NCBI GenBank assembly: GCA_963721585.1
Contig: CAVRJN010000001.1
Span: 390,459-454,458 of the forward strand
Origin: Bog-473 sp963721585
GTDB lineage: Bacteria; Actinomycetota; Acidimicrobiia; Acidimicrobiales; RAAP-2
DNA length: 64,000 bases
Reading direction: 5' to 3'
Shown piece by piece: positions 19,009-28,012 of this stretch; positions within the stretch are counted from its first letter, which is position 1; every line of letters starts with the position of its first letter. The notes under the pieces were generated by a model. That model was not told the DNA's origin. It did not search any database and was given only the letters and a program-made list of their open reading frames with translations. The position numbers and the translations under genes were made by a program.

Positions 19009-19260
19009 ATGACTCCCCCGAGCGGGATGACGCTGACGAACCACCGGAACGGCACGGCGACTCTGGCGGGCACCTCGGCTGTGGTCGCCCGCACCCACAA
19101 GTTCATTCTCCAGGCGGCCAACCTGATCCCACCTACACCCACCCAGGCCTTCACCCTCAGCGTGAACCGGGTCAGTCGGCGCAGATATCCCTCAAGTTCA
19201 CTGGCTCCATCAACTGTGTGAACTCGGGCTCACTGATAACGGGCGGATTCACCATCAGCT
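19009..19260 (+). pseudogene. Remnant of a secreted Ig-domain protein related to the 10.6-15.8 kb gene
   Basis: One frame reads like the end of a putative Ig (He_PIG) domain (ATLAGTSAVVARTHKF ... TQAFTLSVN). After a frameshift near 19180, another frame reads ISLKFTGSINCVNSGSL, nearly matching the C-terminal module of the sedolisin protein (SLKFTGSITYVNSGSL). It has no start signal and is cut off at about 19260 by the transposase remnant. It shows that a second gene with the same C-terminal module once stood here. Confidence 0.65.
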
Positions 19261-19261
19261 G

Positions 19262-19530
19262 CCGTCTTTCGGGCCCTGGTGCGTCACTGCCTCATCGAGC
19301 CCAAGAACCCAGTGCAAGCGCCTGCGCACCTACCAGCGCTGGGGCGCCCACGGCCCATGGAGTTGTGGCACATGGACATGGCGGGACGGGGTCGTCTTAG
19401 ACGACGGCACCGAGCGCACGGTGCTCACCGGCGTCGACGATCACGCGCGCCTCTGTGTCCGTGCGGACAGCGTGGTGAGCGCGCCACGGCCTCGACAGGT
19501 CTGCAGCTTCCCGGCCCAGGCTTCGAGTGT
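19262..19530 (+). pseudogene. IS481-family transposase remnant
   Basis: One frame gives RHCLIEPKN then GRPRPMELWHMDMAG. After a one-base shift near 19383 another frame gives DGTERTVLTGVDDHARLCV. Together these are the first part of the integrase (rve) core of IS481-type transposases, including the first catalytic Asp of WHMD. Both ends of the gene are missing and no inverted repeats are evident. The 18881-19681 interval otherwise holds only the neighbouring remnant. Confidence 0.7.
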
Positions 19531-19681
19531 CCCGATTCAGATTCGTGACGGCGGTGATGGTTACGCGATCGCGACATGAACGTTCTGTGATCTCCAAGAC
19601 GCAGCGCGGCGGAATGCATTGTCCGTTTTCGCTTGCCTCGTTAAAACCAATCCAACGGTTTCTAAGAAAAGGGGAAGAACG

Positions 19682-22303
19682 ATGCTCTCGCGGTTCCGCA
19701 GGAGAAGTGGTCTGAAGCCGCTCGCGCTCTCACTGGGAGCGTCGGTCTTGGTGACACTGACCGCGATCGTGCCCCTGGTCGGCAATGGGGTGGCGGAGGC
19801 TTCTGGTCCGGACAGCGTCGGTGGCCTGCCCGCCGGCACCATCCATCACGTGTGGCTGATCATCCTCGAGAACAAGTCCTACGACGAGACCTTCACCGGC
19901 CTAAACGGAAACTCGTACCTGTGGCAGACCCTTCCCTCCGAGGGCGTCTTGTTGAAGAACTACTACGGGACCGGCCACACGAGCCAGGACAACTACATCG
20001 CCCTTGCCTCAGGTCAAGGTCCGGAGCCCGACACGCAGAACGACTGCAGCTACGCCGACACGCCCTTCGGCTCGAATTCCACGATCGTCACCGCTGGGGC
20101 GGTGGGCGGCGACAGCAACTGGACCTACGGGCAGGTCGCCTCCGCACTCGGTCCGAACGCACCGACCCCTTCGAGCTACAACAATGGGACGAGCCCCCCC
20201 ACCATCCAATCGACGAACGGCTGTATCTACCCGACGGACACCCCGACGCTGTTCGACCAGTTCAACGCGGCGGGCGTCAGCTGGAAGGGCTACGCCCAGG
20301 ACCTGGGAGGTGCCCAGCCCATCGGATCGACCTCGTTCGTGTCCGACAGCGTGCCCGGCCGTGAGGACGGCGCGTGCGGGGCCCCTGGCTCGTCGAGCAA
20401 CAACCCCGTGACGAACCCGACCCTCATGAGCGACACCTCCACCTTCCCGGCCGACGTGAGCGCCCTCACCTCGGCGTCTCTGGTGAAGGGCACCGGTTCG
20501 AGCAACAACAACCCGCAGTACTCGGACCAGTACGTTGCCAAGCACTTCCCCTTCTCTTGGTTCGCCTCCCTGACCGGCGGCGGATCTGGGGACCCCATCG
20601 GCACGCCGCTGACCGAACCCGCCGGTGGTTCGAACTGCGACGCCAACCACATCGCCAACCTGGACGATCCCCAGCACGGGCTGGTGTCCGACCTCAACAA
20701 CAACACCGTCCCGCAGTTCAGCTGGATCACCCCGGACAACTGCAGCGACGCCCACGACACCACTTGCAAGGGCAATAACCTCTCCGGTGCCTTCGGGACC
20801 TATGCCAGCGGGCCGCACGCCGGCCAGGTCAACCTGAACGACCCGCTCTACACGAACGCCGATCGGGTGGCGGCGGGGGAGCCCTCCGGTCTGCCCGACT
20901 ACGACCCCGAGGCCACCACGCCGAGGAACTTCACGGGTGGACTGTACGCCTCCGACCTGTTCCTGGCGTACTACGTACCGCTCATCGAGGAGTCGTCGGC
21001 CTACGCCAACGGCGGCCTGATCGACATCACCTTCGACGAGGGCGAGCCGTCCTTCACCTACTCGGGCAACAGCTTCAACAATGTGCCGACCAGCACCACC
21101 ACCGCCATCGGCTCGCCGAGCATGCCGGCCGGGCAAGGGACGTCGTCGCCGTTGTCGTCGCCGCCGGCGGACGCTCCGACCTACGGGACGCCGGGGTCGA
21201 CCGCCCCGGGCGCCGACTCCGCCTTCGGGGCCTACAGCATCTCCGCCGACTCGGCGGGGGAGAACATCGGCGGGACCAACGTCAACTCCGAGCCGACCGG
21301 GCCGAACGCCCCCTTGCAGACGGACAGCAACAACAACCAGCTGTACCCGGGTCCGGGGTTCAACCTCGACATCGATCGGCCTCCGACCTGCACCCAGACC
21401 ACGCCGACCTTGCAACCGGCGGATTGCGTGCCGGGCATCGTCCGTGGTGACGCCGGTAGCAGCCCCGGCGGCCGCACCGACACGGTGACGGGTGGCGGCG
21501 GGTCGAGCACCGTCTCGTACCCGTCGCCGGCCAGCGGGAACCCGGCTCTGGTGGGTGACGACACCGGCCGCGAGGTCAACGCCATCACCATCAACGGCGT
21601 TGCAGTGACCTACGGCTCGTCGGCGTACACCGCCGACTTCCCCAACGGTCTCTTCGTCGGGACCGTGTCCGACAGCGGGGAGCTGTACCCAGCCAACAGC
21701 GGTGGTCCGACCGTGGCCGCCTCCTTCCAGGCCATCGACGACGCGGGGAATCCGGTGGCGATCCCTGGCACCGTTACCAGCGTCACGCTGAGCGCTGAGG
21801 GCGACCCGTCCCAGCTCTCTACGCTGTCCACGCCCACCGCACCGGTGACGGCTGACCCGCTGTTCGACGCCACCGATCCGACCACCGGTGGCGGGGACAC
21901 GGGGAGCGTGCTCATCAGCCCCTACATCAAGCCGGGAACCGTCTCCACGACGTTCTACAACCACTACAACTGGCTGCGGACAATGGAGGATCTGTTCGAT
22001 GTGTCGAGTTGTGCCGGCACCGCCGCCGACGTAAGCCTGACCTATCCTGCCGGCACCTCCGTGTGTGGCGGCTTGGATGGGCAGGGCCACATCGGCTATG
22101 CCGCCCAGACCGGCCTGACGCCCTTTGGCACCGACGTCTTCACCGCTCCTCTGGGCGACGGATTCATGCCTCCGATCCCGCAAAACCCCGGCGAGGCCCT
22201 CCCTGAGTTCTCGATGGCGGTCGCCTTCCCAGCAATGGGGCTCCTGCTCATTGCCGGGTACTGGGCGGTCCGCCGTCGGAGGAACGGGGCGATCGTTCGA
22301 TGA
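19682..22303 (+). CDS. Exported, C-terminally membrane-anchored phosphoesterase family protein
   Basis: 873 residues. A signal peptide spans residues 1 to about 40. The catalytic domain belongs to the phosphoesterase family that includes acid phosphatases and phospholipase C: IILENKSYDETF near the start, then HTSQDNYIALASGQ, SWITPDNCSDAHD and DITFDEGEPSF as the usual metal- and substrate-binding segments. A single hydrophobic helix near the C-terminus (AMGLLLIAGYWAV) followed by RRRR-type positive charge suggests anchoring in the membrane with the enzyme outside. ATG 19682 is preceded by GGGGAAG. Its stop overlaps the next gene's start (ATGA), so the two are translationally coupled. Substrate unknown; phosphate scavenging or lipid head-group cleavage are both possible. 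Confidence 0.85.
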   Translation: MLSRFRRRSGLKPLALSLGASVLVTLTAIVPLVGNGVAEASGPDSVGGLPAGTIHHVWLIILENKSYDETFTGLNGNSYLWQTLPSEGVLLKNYYGTGHTSQDNYIALASGQGPEPDTQNDCSYADTPFGSNSTIVTAGAVGGDSNWTYGQVASALGPNAPTPSSYNNGTSPPTIQSTNGCIYPTDTPTLFDQFNAAGVSWKGYAQDLGGAQPIGSTSFVSDSVPGREDGACGAPGSSSNNPVTNPTLMSDTSTFPADVSALTSASLVKGTGSSNNNPQYSDQYVAKHFPFSWFASLTGGGSGDPIGTPLTEPAGGSNCDANHIANLDDPQHGLVSDLNNNTVPQFSWITPDNCSDAHDTTCKGNNLSGAFGTYASGPHAGQVNLNDPLYTNADRVAAGEPSGLPDYDPEATTPRNFTGGLYASDLFLAYYVPLIEESSAYANGGLIDITFDEGEPSFTYSGNSFNNVPTSTTTAIGSPSMPAGQGTSSPLSSPPADAPTYGTPGSTAPGADSAFGAYSISADSAGENIGGTNVNSEPTGPNAPLQTDSNNNQLYPGPGFNLDIDRPPTCTQTTPTLQPADCVPGIVRGDAGSSPGGRTDTVTGGGGSSTVSYPSPASGNPALVGDDTGREVNAITINGVAVTYGSSAYTADFPNGLFVGTVSDSGELYPANSGGPTVAASFQAIDDAGNPVAIPGTVTSVTLSAEGDPSQLSTLSTPTAPVTADPLFDATDPTTGGGDTGSVLISPYIKPGTVSTTFYNHYNWLRTMEDLFDVSSCAGTAADVSLTYPAGTSVCGGLDGQGHIGYAAQTGLTPFGTDVFTAPLGDGFMPPIPQNPGEALPEFSMAVAFPAMGLLLIAGYWAVRRRRNGAIVR

Positions 22304-22932
22304 CGACTGCGCTCGCGCCTCGCGCGAGAGCACCGAAGGACCGGGTCGGGCGGCCCGGTCCTTCGGCTGTTCGCCTGACACTCGTCTGGGGAGTCGTCGT
22401 GGTCCTGGCGGCGGTGATGGGTTGGGGTATCCATGGTCTCGTGGTGAAACCTGCTCTTGTCACCGCCACGAATCCCCAGTCATGGTTGCCCAAGCAGCAG
22501 CTCGACCACCCCGTCGATCGGACGATCGACGGGTCCCCGGCCCACCCCGGACTGAGCGTGGAGGGTGACTTCATACAAGTCAAGACCCCGACCTTCTCCA
22601 CCCTGGCGGTGGTCGACGGTCCGGTCGTGCCCGGCGAGGGCCTTCCGGTGATCCAGAGGTTCACGACTTCGACGTTCACGGTGACCCTCAGCCGCGTGCA
22701 CGGCACGGTACCCATCAACGTGGCTGACTTCGACGCCATCGACGACCATCAGACGGTCTACAAGATGCTCCTCGTCCCTGGACAGCGCTCCCTGCCACCC
22801 ACGCTCAACGCGGGCCAAGCCCTGAGTTTCAAGGTCCGGACCGTCATGCCGACGGGTGAAGGGCTCTTGCGTTGGGCCCCCGACGGCAACGACATCGTGG
22901 CCAAGTGGGACTTCCAGGTCGAGAACGATTGA
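22300..22932 (+). CDS. Single-pass membrane protein of unknown function
   Basis: 210 residues: a basic, proline-rich cytoplasmic start, one transmembrane helix at about residues 25-49 (VWGVVVVLAAVMGWG), and an extracytoplasmic domain of about 160 residues with a beta-strand pattern. I recognise no family. The start overlaps the phosphoesterase stop and its own stop overlaps the following gene's TTG/GTG start, so the three genes form one tightly coupled unit. It is likely a partner of the anchored phosphoesterase at the cell surface; that is inferred from gene order only. Confidence 0.7.
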   Translation: MTTALAPRARAPKDRVGRPGPSAVRLTLVWGVVVVLAAVMGWGIHGLVVKPALVTATNPQSWLPKQQLDHPVDRTIDGSPAHPGLSVEGDFIQVKTPTFSTLAVVDGPVVPGEGLPVIQRFTTSTFTVTLSRVHGTVPINVADFDAIDDHQTVYKMLLVPGQRSLPPTLNAGQALSFKVRTVMPTGEGLLRWAPDGNDIVAKWDFQVEND

Positions 22933-23456
22933 CACGCGGGGCGCTGGTGAGGCGGAGCGGAGGACCAAGTGTCCTCCTCTTCGCGGCAACGCTCCTCGTC
23001 AGCAGTCTGTCGTGCGGGACTGGTGTTGCGTGGGCGGGTTCTGGCGTCCCGGCGGATGGTCCCTTGCGCGCACCGAAGACCACCCCGGTGCAGGACGCGG
23101 CCTACCTGACGAACGTCACCCAGGCAGATAGCGACCTGGCGACCTACACGCAGCAGGATGGCAACGTCGCCCTCAGGGCAATGTTGACAGACGGCGCAGC
23201 GTTCTGTGCCTTCCTCCTCCGGGATCGAGGCATCGACGCCGCGCTCGTCGACGTGGCCGACGGAGCGCGCAGCGTGGAGAGCCAGACCCGTCTCCCGACG
23301 TCCGTGCGCACTTTCAACACGCTCGAGTCAGTCGCACTGATCGACCTCTGTCCTCGCGAGCAACGGCTGGTCCCCGCCGCCGTCCGCAGCAAGCTGCACC
23401 AACTCTCCACATCGCTCAAGAGCTCGTTGGGTTCCCGGGAGTCCGAATCTGGCTGA
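22929..23456 (+). CDS. Small secreted protein of unknown function
   Basis: About 175 residues. A hydrophobic signal segment (PSVLLFAATLLVSSL) is followed by a mostly helical mature part with two or three cysteines (AFCAFLLRDRG, LIDLCPREQ). The pattern recalls small DUF732-type secreted actinobacterial proteins, but I cannot assign it. Translation probably starts at TTG 22929, overlapping the previous stop, or at GTG 22947. It is the third gene of the phosphoesterase unit. A lipobox-like Cys follows the signal, but the preceding residues do not fit the consensus. Confidence 0.6.
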   Translation: MTRGALVRRSGGPSVLLFAATLLVSSLSCGTGVAWAGSGVPADGPLRAPKTTPVQDAAYLTNVTQADSDLATYTQQDGNVALRAMLTDGAAFCAFLLRDRGIDAALVDVADGARSVESQTRLPTSVRTFNTLESVALIDLCPREQRLVPAAVRSKLHQLSTSLKSSLGSRESESG

Positions 23457-23592
23457 GTCACGCAACCGGCTGAGGACGCCGTCGCAGCCCTCGGTGATGC
23501 GTCAGGTCGATTTCGGCGTGCTCGACCGGGGTTTTCGATGGTGCGGCGCGACACGTCGACGAGGACGGAGATCTTGGTGACAGGAGATTCCG

Positions 23593-24489
23593 TCAGTGGT
23601 CGGATGTCCTGAGATTCTTCTGTGCTGCAGCCCGGTATTGGGGGAGCTCGGAGAGGGCCTTGGCGGTCGGGATCTTGGCGAAGTAGCCGGCGCCGAAAAA
23701 GACGCACAGAACGACGTACCAAGAGCTCTCGCCAGACGTCAGCTCCGTGAGCCCGAAATCGCTCAGCGCCTTCTTGGCGGGAATCTTCGTGAGGTAAGCG
23801 GCACCGAGCGGGATGCACATCACGATGTACCAGATGCCCTCCCATGAGGTGAGAGCAATCTTGTGGATCGGGCCGGGCGGAGCGGAAGGAGAGGCCACCG
23901 GCGGTGTCGCCATGACGGGTGAGGGCGCCATGCCACCGGCGATGACGGCGGGAGCGAGAGCCCCCTGATTGGGTTCCGGGCTCGACGGCGCTGGCGCGAC
24001 GGCTTGGGGAGCCGGCGCCGGCGGCGGCTGTGGAGGCGTCGGCCGGGTCGCCACGACGGATTGGGGTGCGGGGGCGGGCGACGGCGGAGGCACGGCGGAT
24101 TGGGTTTGTGGCGGAGGCGGGGGCGGAGGCACGACGGCTTGAGGGGCGGGCTCTACGGATTGGGGCACGGGCGCGGGTGGAGGCACGAGGGATGCGGATG
24201 CCGATGCGGGCGCGGGTGGAGGCACGACGGCTTGAGGCGGAGGTGCGGCCTCTACGGATTGGGGCGCGGGAGCGGGCGGGGGAGGAGCCGGAGGCTTGTA
24301 GTCGGGGTGAAACTGCGGTGGGTACCAGGTTCCGTTCGCCGCTTTCCACCAGTCGCCCCCTCGCGGCGTGTCGCTCGGGTACATCTCGGGCGGGTACCAC
24401 TTCCCGCTCGTGGCCTTCCACCAGCCAGGGCTTGGCGGGTCTGGCTCTCCGGATTGCCCCGATGAGCTCCCGATGGCCTGGTCTTCCAT
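23593..24489 (-). CDS. Proline-rich protein with WWxA/WYPP repeats and two hydrophobic repeats
   Basis: 298 residues. The N-terminus has two copies of a Trp-rich motif (GWWKATSGKWYPPE and DWWKAANGTWYPPQ) resembling short actinobacterial membrane-protein motifs such as DUF2510. The middle, about 150 residues, is Pro/Ala/Gln-rich and contains several PQSV and PQAV repeats. The C-terminus has two copies of a hydrophobic element (WYIVMCIPLGAAYLTKIPAKKAL and WYVVLCVFFGAGYFAKIPTAKAL), possibly a helical hairpin in the membrane. ATG 24489 is used because earlier in-frame ATGs lie in DNA without coding character. It looks like a cytoplasmic, proline-linked membrane protein; function unknown. Confidence 0.65.
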   Translation of the reverse strand: MEDQAIGSSSGQSGEPDPPSPGWWKATSGKWYPPEMYPSDTPRGGDWWKAANGTWYPPQFHPDYKPPAPPPPAPAPQSVEAAPPPQAVVPPPAPASASASLVPPPAPVPQSVEPAPQAVVPPPPPPPQTQSAVPPPSPAPAPQSVVATRPTPPQPPPAPAPQAVAPAPSSPEPNQGALAPAVIAGGMAPSPVMATPPVASPSAPPGPIHKIALTSWEGIWYIVMCIPLGAAYLTKIPAKKALSDFGLTELTSGESSWYVVLCVFFGAGYFAKIPTAKALSELPQYRAAAQKNLRTSDH

Positions 24490-24675
24490 GACGATGGACG
24501 CTAGCAATGGCGGCCCCAGACCGTTCACCGTTCTGTCATCCGCGGTTTGCCTCAGTTGCCTTCGACGTGCTGAGTACCTTGTCCGGTCTTGGTGTGCTGC
24601 TGCCCCGAGTATCTGCTGCGGCGACGCCCGGCTCTCTGGCTGCCGGTTCGTCGCCGTTTGCACAAACCCGATCGC

Positions 24676-24843
24676 GGGATGGTTCCGACACCCGACGGAG
24701 GCGGCTACCGGCTCGTGGCGACCGACGCGGGCATCTTCACTACGTCGACGCCGACTTCGACGGCTCGACCGGACCCATTGTGCCGAACAAGCCCGCGGTG
24801 GGGATGGCCACCGGTGCACTTCCGGAATATTGCCTTCCGCTTC
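24676..24843 (+). pseudogene. Fragment of a GYWLVASDGGIF-type repeat protein
   Basis: One frame reads MVPTPDGGGYRLVATDAGIF and, after a shift near 24736, another reads DADFDGSTGPIVPNKPAVGMA. Joined, they match the roughly 50-residue propeller-like repeat common in exported actinobacterial proteins (GYWLVASDGGIF ... FYGSTG ... NKPVVGMA). Only about one repeat is left, with no start or signal peptide. The rest of the 24490-24892 gap shows no gene. Confidence 0.55.
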
Positions 24844-24892
24844 TGTTAGCCTAAACGGAACACGGCATTCCGTCTCTGGCGATCGGATCTGC

Positions 24893-26362
24893 ATGGCGAT
24901 ACGAAGCACCAACTACGCACTCACCTTTGCCGTACTCGGGACGGCCGCGCTCGCCTTTGCGCTGCTGCAGTCCCTGATCATCCCGGCCATCCCCCAGCTG
25001 GAACAGACGCTGCACACGTCGGAGAGCGGGGCGAGCTGGCTCCTCACGGCGTATCTGCTGAGTGCCGCCATTGCGACGCCGATCCTCGGGCGCGTCGGAG
25101 ACATGCTGGGCAAGGAGAAGATCATCGTCGCCGTCCTGCTCGCCCTCACGGTCGGGTCGTTGCTCAGCGCGCTGGCGACCAGCCTGCCCGTCATGCTGGT
25201 GGGCCGGGTGATTCAGGGTGTGGGTGGTGCCATCTTCCCCCTCGCCTTCGGGATCATCCGCGACGAGTTCCCCGCCGAGCGGGTGGCGGGCGCCATCGGT
25301 GTCATGTCGGCCATCCTCGGCGCGGGTGCCGGGGCGGGGATCGTGCTGGCCGGCCCGATCCTCGTGCATCTGAACTACCACTGGCTGTTCTGGATCCCGA
25401 TGATCATGTCGGCGATCGCGACGGTCGCCACCTTCCTGTTCGTCTCCGAATCGCCGGTGCGATCGCCGGGCCGCATCAACTGGCTCGGGGCGGTCCTCAT
25501 GTCGGCCTGGCTCGTGACGGGCCTGCTCGCCATTTCGTACGCACCCCTGTGGGGCTGGGGTGACACGACGGTGATCGCCCTACTGGGGGCTACCGCAGTC
25601 CTGATCGTTCTCTGGGTGATCTCGGAGAACCGCTCGGACTCGCCGTTGGTGGACATGAAGATGATGCGCATTCCCGCGGTGGCCAGCACCAACCTCGCCG
25701 CGCTGCTCTTCGGGTTCGGCATGTTCGCCATGTTCGTGACGCTGCCCCAGTACGCCGAGACGCCCACCCACGCCGGCTACGGATTCGGGGCGTCCGTCAC
25801 CCAGTCGGGGCTCTACCTGGCGCCGTTCGCGGCCGCCATGGTGGTCATCGCGCCGATGACCGGGCGCCTCTCGAAGGCGTTCGGTTCGAAGATGGTGCTG
25901 GTCGTCGGGTCGCTCGTCACCGGATCGAGCTACCTCCTGCTCATCTTGGACCATGACGATCAGTGGGCGATCTACACGGCGACAGGCCTCCTCGGCATCG
26001 GGATCGCCATGGGCTTCGCCAGCATGGCGAACCTCATCATCGAAGCGGTGCCGGCTCAGCAGACCGGTGTGGCCACCGGGATGAACACCAACATCCGCAA
26101 CATCGGCGCCGCGCTGGGAAGTGGGATCGCCACCAGTCTGGTCGTGAGCGGCCTCATGCCCGGAGGGCTGCCAAAAGAGCAGGGCTACCTGCTGGCGTTC
26201 GCCGTCAGTGGGCTCGCCCTGGTCGTCGCCGCGCTCGCCGCGCTGACCATCCCCAAACGGACCGTGCCCTCCATCGTCGAGCGCGAGCCGCACCGCGCCC
26301 TCACGGCGGAAGCCGAGGTCATCGTGGGCGCCATCGCGTTCGGGCCCGAGGACCTGGCGTGA
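24893..26362 (+). CDS. MFS drug exporter (DHA2-like)
   Basis: 489-residue integral membrane protein with about 14 hydrophobic helices, typical of the DHA2 proton-drug antiporters. The loop 2-3 signature is GRVGDMLGKEK and the motif C region is ILGAGAGAGIVLAGPI. It would export a toxic or signalling compound from the cytoplasm using the proton gradient. ATG 24893 fits the usual short N-terminus before helix 1; the frame is open far upstream but that part has no protein character. The downstream TetR gene overlaps by GTGA, so transporter and regulator are made together, a common self-regulated drug-resistance arrangement. Confidence 0.9.
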   Translation: MAIRSTNYALTFAVLGTAALAFALLQSLIIPAIPQLEQTLHTSESGASWLLTAYLLSAAIATPILGRVGDMLGKEKIIVAVLLALTVGSLLSALATSLPVMLVGRVIQGVGGAIFPLAFGIIRDEFPAERVAGAIGVMSAILGAGAGAGIVLAGPILVHLNYHWLFWIPMIMSAIATVATFLFVSESPVRSPGRINWLGAVLMSAWLVTGLLAISYAPLWGWGDTTVIALLGATAVLIVLWVISENRSDSPLVDMKMMRIPAVASTNLAALLFGFGMFAMFVTLPQYAETPTHAGYGFGASVTQSGLYLAPFAAAMVVIAPMTGRLSKAFGSKMVLVVGSLVTGSSYLLLILDHDDQWAIYTATGLLGIGIAMGFASMANLIIEAVPAQQTGVATGMNTNIRNIGAALGSGIATSLVVSGLMPGGLPKEQGYLLAFAVSGLALVVAALAALTIPKRTVPSIVEREPHRALTAEAEVIVGAIAFGPEDLA

Positions 26363-27009
26363 CGAGGAGTGCCGCCCCCCGTTCCGGCGTGGGTGGCGTG
26401 GAGCACCGGCCACTCCGGCGGGACGCCGAGGTCAACCTGAGCAGGATCCTCAGCGCGGCCCGTGACTCCTTCGCGGAGAACGGCTACGAGGCTTCGATGG
26501 AGGACATCGCCCTGCGCGCCGACGTCGGCGTCGGGACCCTCTACCGTCGATTCCCCAACAAGGCCGATCTTCTCGACGCGGTGGTGGAGGCGGCGCAGGA
26601 GCGCAAACGTCAGATCGCAGAGGCGGTCCTCGCCGAAGTCGCCGGCGAGGAAGGGGTCTTCGAATTCGTGCGCCGTTGTATCGCGGTGCCCAGCTGCTGG
26701 CGGGCCACGATTTCGGCCCCGCCGTGGAGGACGAGCGGGACGGGACTCGGTCAGACGGCGCCACTGCTCGAAGAGATCCTCGACCGCAGCCAGCGTGCCG
26801 GGTCGGTCCGTTGCGACATCGAGGTGGCCGACATCGTCGTGCTGCTCATGGCGGTGCGCTCGATCGCGGATGTCTGCGACACGAAGTCCTCCAAGCCGTC
26901 CCTGCGGTTCCTTGAGCTCGCGCTCGACGGCCTCCGGCCCGGGCATCAGACCCCGGTCCACGATCCGCTCACCATCGCCCAGCTCGACCGGATTCTGCGC
27001 CGACGCTGA
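26359..27009 (+). CDS. TetR-family transcriptional regulator
   Basis: 216 residues. The N-terminal helix-turn-helix is clear (SMEDIALRADVGVGTLYRRFPNKADLL). The ligand-binding C-terminal part is less typical: the segment FVRRCIAVPSCWRATISAPPWR is rich in Cys, Trp and Pro. Start GTG 26359 overlaps the exporter stop. It probably represses the exporter upstream and itself, being released by the exported compound; the operator was not identified. Confidence 0.88.
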   Translation: MTRSAAPRSGVGGVEHRPLRRDAEVNLSRILSAARDSFAENGYEASMEDIALRADVGVGTLYRRFPNKADLLDAVVEAAQERKRQIAEAVLAEVAGEEGVFEFVRRCIAVPSCWRATISAPPWRTSGTGLGQTAPLLEEILDRSQRAGSVRCDIEVADIVVLLMAVRSIADVCDTKSSKPSLRFLELALDGLRPGHQTPVHDPLTIAQLDRILRRR

Positions 27010-27017
27010 GGTGCCCC

Positions 27018-27052
27018 CCGTACCCGCGCGGCGGAGCGGAGCGAGGGTACGG
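27018..27052. terminator. Bidirectional hairpin between convergent genes
   Basis: Perfect 8-bp arms CCGTACCC (27018-27025) and GGGTACGG (27045-27052) with a 19-base loop. It lies in the 48-base gap between the TetR gene and the convergent permease gene. No U-tract. Confidence 0.5.
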
Positions 27053-27057
27053 CCGGC

Positions 27058-27939
27058 CTAACGCACGAGCGCCGCTGCGACCAGTCCGAGCGGGGCCAGG
27101 GTCCAGCCCCAGCGAACCGCGACCACGACGACCTCGGAGCGATAGCCATAGAGGACCGACATCTGAATGGGTTGGAACGACGGCGCGCTCAGAGCCGTGA
27201 GGACGGCCACCACGGTCAGCGCGGTCGACCCGACCAGTGCCGCCACGGTGGCGACCACCGCGTAGTAAGCGACCCGCAGCGCGGTGAGCCAACCCCAGCG
27301 ACGCACTGCGTGCTCCGTCTGCGGCACGGCCAGGTTGTGCGGGTGGATGACCGATCCGGCGAATAGGGCGGAGCCCGAGAAGGCGAGGAGGGGTCCGGCC
27401 AGGATCAGCACTTCGGCGGTCCAGGCCGGAGCCGGTCCGAGGAGATGGAGCAGGAGCCCGACCAACGAGGCCAGGACGGGAGACTGGTCGACCCAGGTCG
27501 TGGAACGGCGCTGGCGGAACGGGGCGTCTCGCCGCATGAGGTGGACGGCCACGGCGTTCCAGGCCGTGGTGATCACGTTGGCCAGTACGGCGATCATCGT
27601 CCCGGCCGATCCGGCGAAGGCGGCCGCGGTCGGGACGACCCAGAAGCCGGCGTTGGGGGTCACCGCCCACGCCTCGAGCGAGCTCTGGCCGGCACTCCGC
27701 TCGCCCCGGGAGACCAGGGTCGCCCCGAGGAGGAGCCACATCCCCGCCGACAACGCGAGGGGCCCCAGAAGCTGACCGGCAGAGGTCAGCCGCCAGGCTG
27801 CCACCGCCGACAGCGTGGCCGACGTGGCCAGGATCTGCAGGCGGAGGAAGACGGGCCACGCCCGCTGCACGGCCGGACCGCCACGGGCCGCGCCCCATCC
27901 GACCAGCCCACCCACGACGAACCACACCAGGGTGAGCAC
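27058..27939 (-). CDS. AEC-like membrane transporter
   Basis: About 293 residues, highly hydrophobic, with eight to ten predicted membrane helices. The central segment NAGFWVVPTAAAFAGSAGT resembles the conserved Asn-Gly-Phe/Pro crossover of auxin-efflux-carrier (AEC) family permeases, where a similar NxGF..P motif breaks a helix. GTG 27939 (VLTLVWFVVGG) is preferred because the longer ATG start would overlap the divergent gene at 28013. Substrate cannot be predicted. Family assignment is moderate. Confidence 0.65.
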   Translation of the reverse strand: MLTLVWFVVGGLVGWGAARGGPAVQRAWPVFLRLQILATSATLSAVAAWRLTSAGQLLGPLALSAGMWLLLGATLVSRGERSAGQSSLEAWAVTPNAGFWVVPTAAAFAGSAGTMIAVLANVITTAWNAVAVHLMRRDAPFRQRRSTTWVDQSPVLASLVGLLLHLLGPAPAWTAEVLILAGPLLAFSGSALFAGSVIHPHNLAVPQTEHAVRRWGWLTALRVAYYAVVATVAALVGSTALTVVAVLTALSAPSFQPIQMSVLYGYRSEVVVVAVRWGWTLAPLGLVAAALVR

Positions 27940-28012
27940 ACCCCGATTGTGGCCGCTGCCGGACCCCCACCGGCCCAGTTGACGCCCGGCGGGGAGCGGA
28001 TAAGGTTCGCCG

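Noticed and set aside
20009..22381. 790-codon antisense open frame
   Set aside because: Mirror of the phosphoesterase gene in high-GC DNA; composition is Arg/Gly/Val-rich without domains.
24368..24892. Long N-terminal extension of the MFS exporter
   Set aside because: Overlaps the opposite-strand gene and has no membrane or domain character; the MFS fold starts at 24893.
26700..26760. Double frameshift in the TetR ligand domain
   Set aside because: The odd Cys/Trp/Pro-rich segment stays in one frame and no other frame gives a better TetR sequence.
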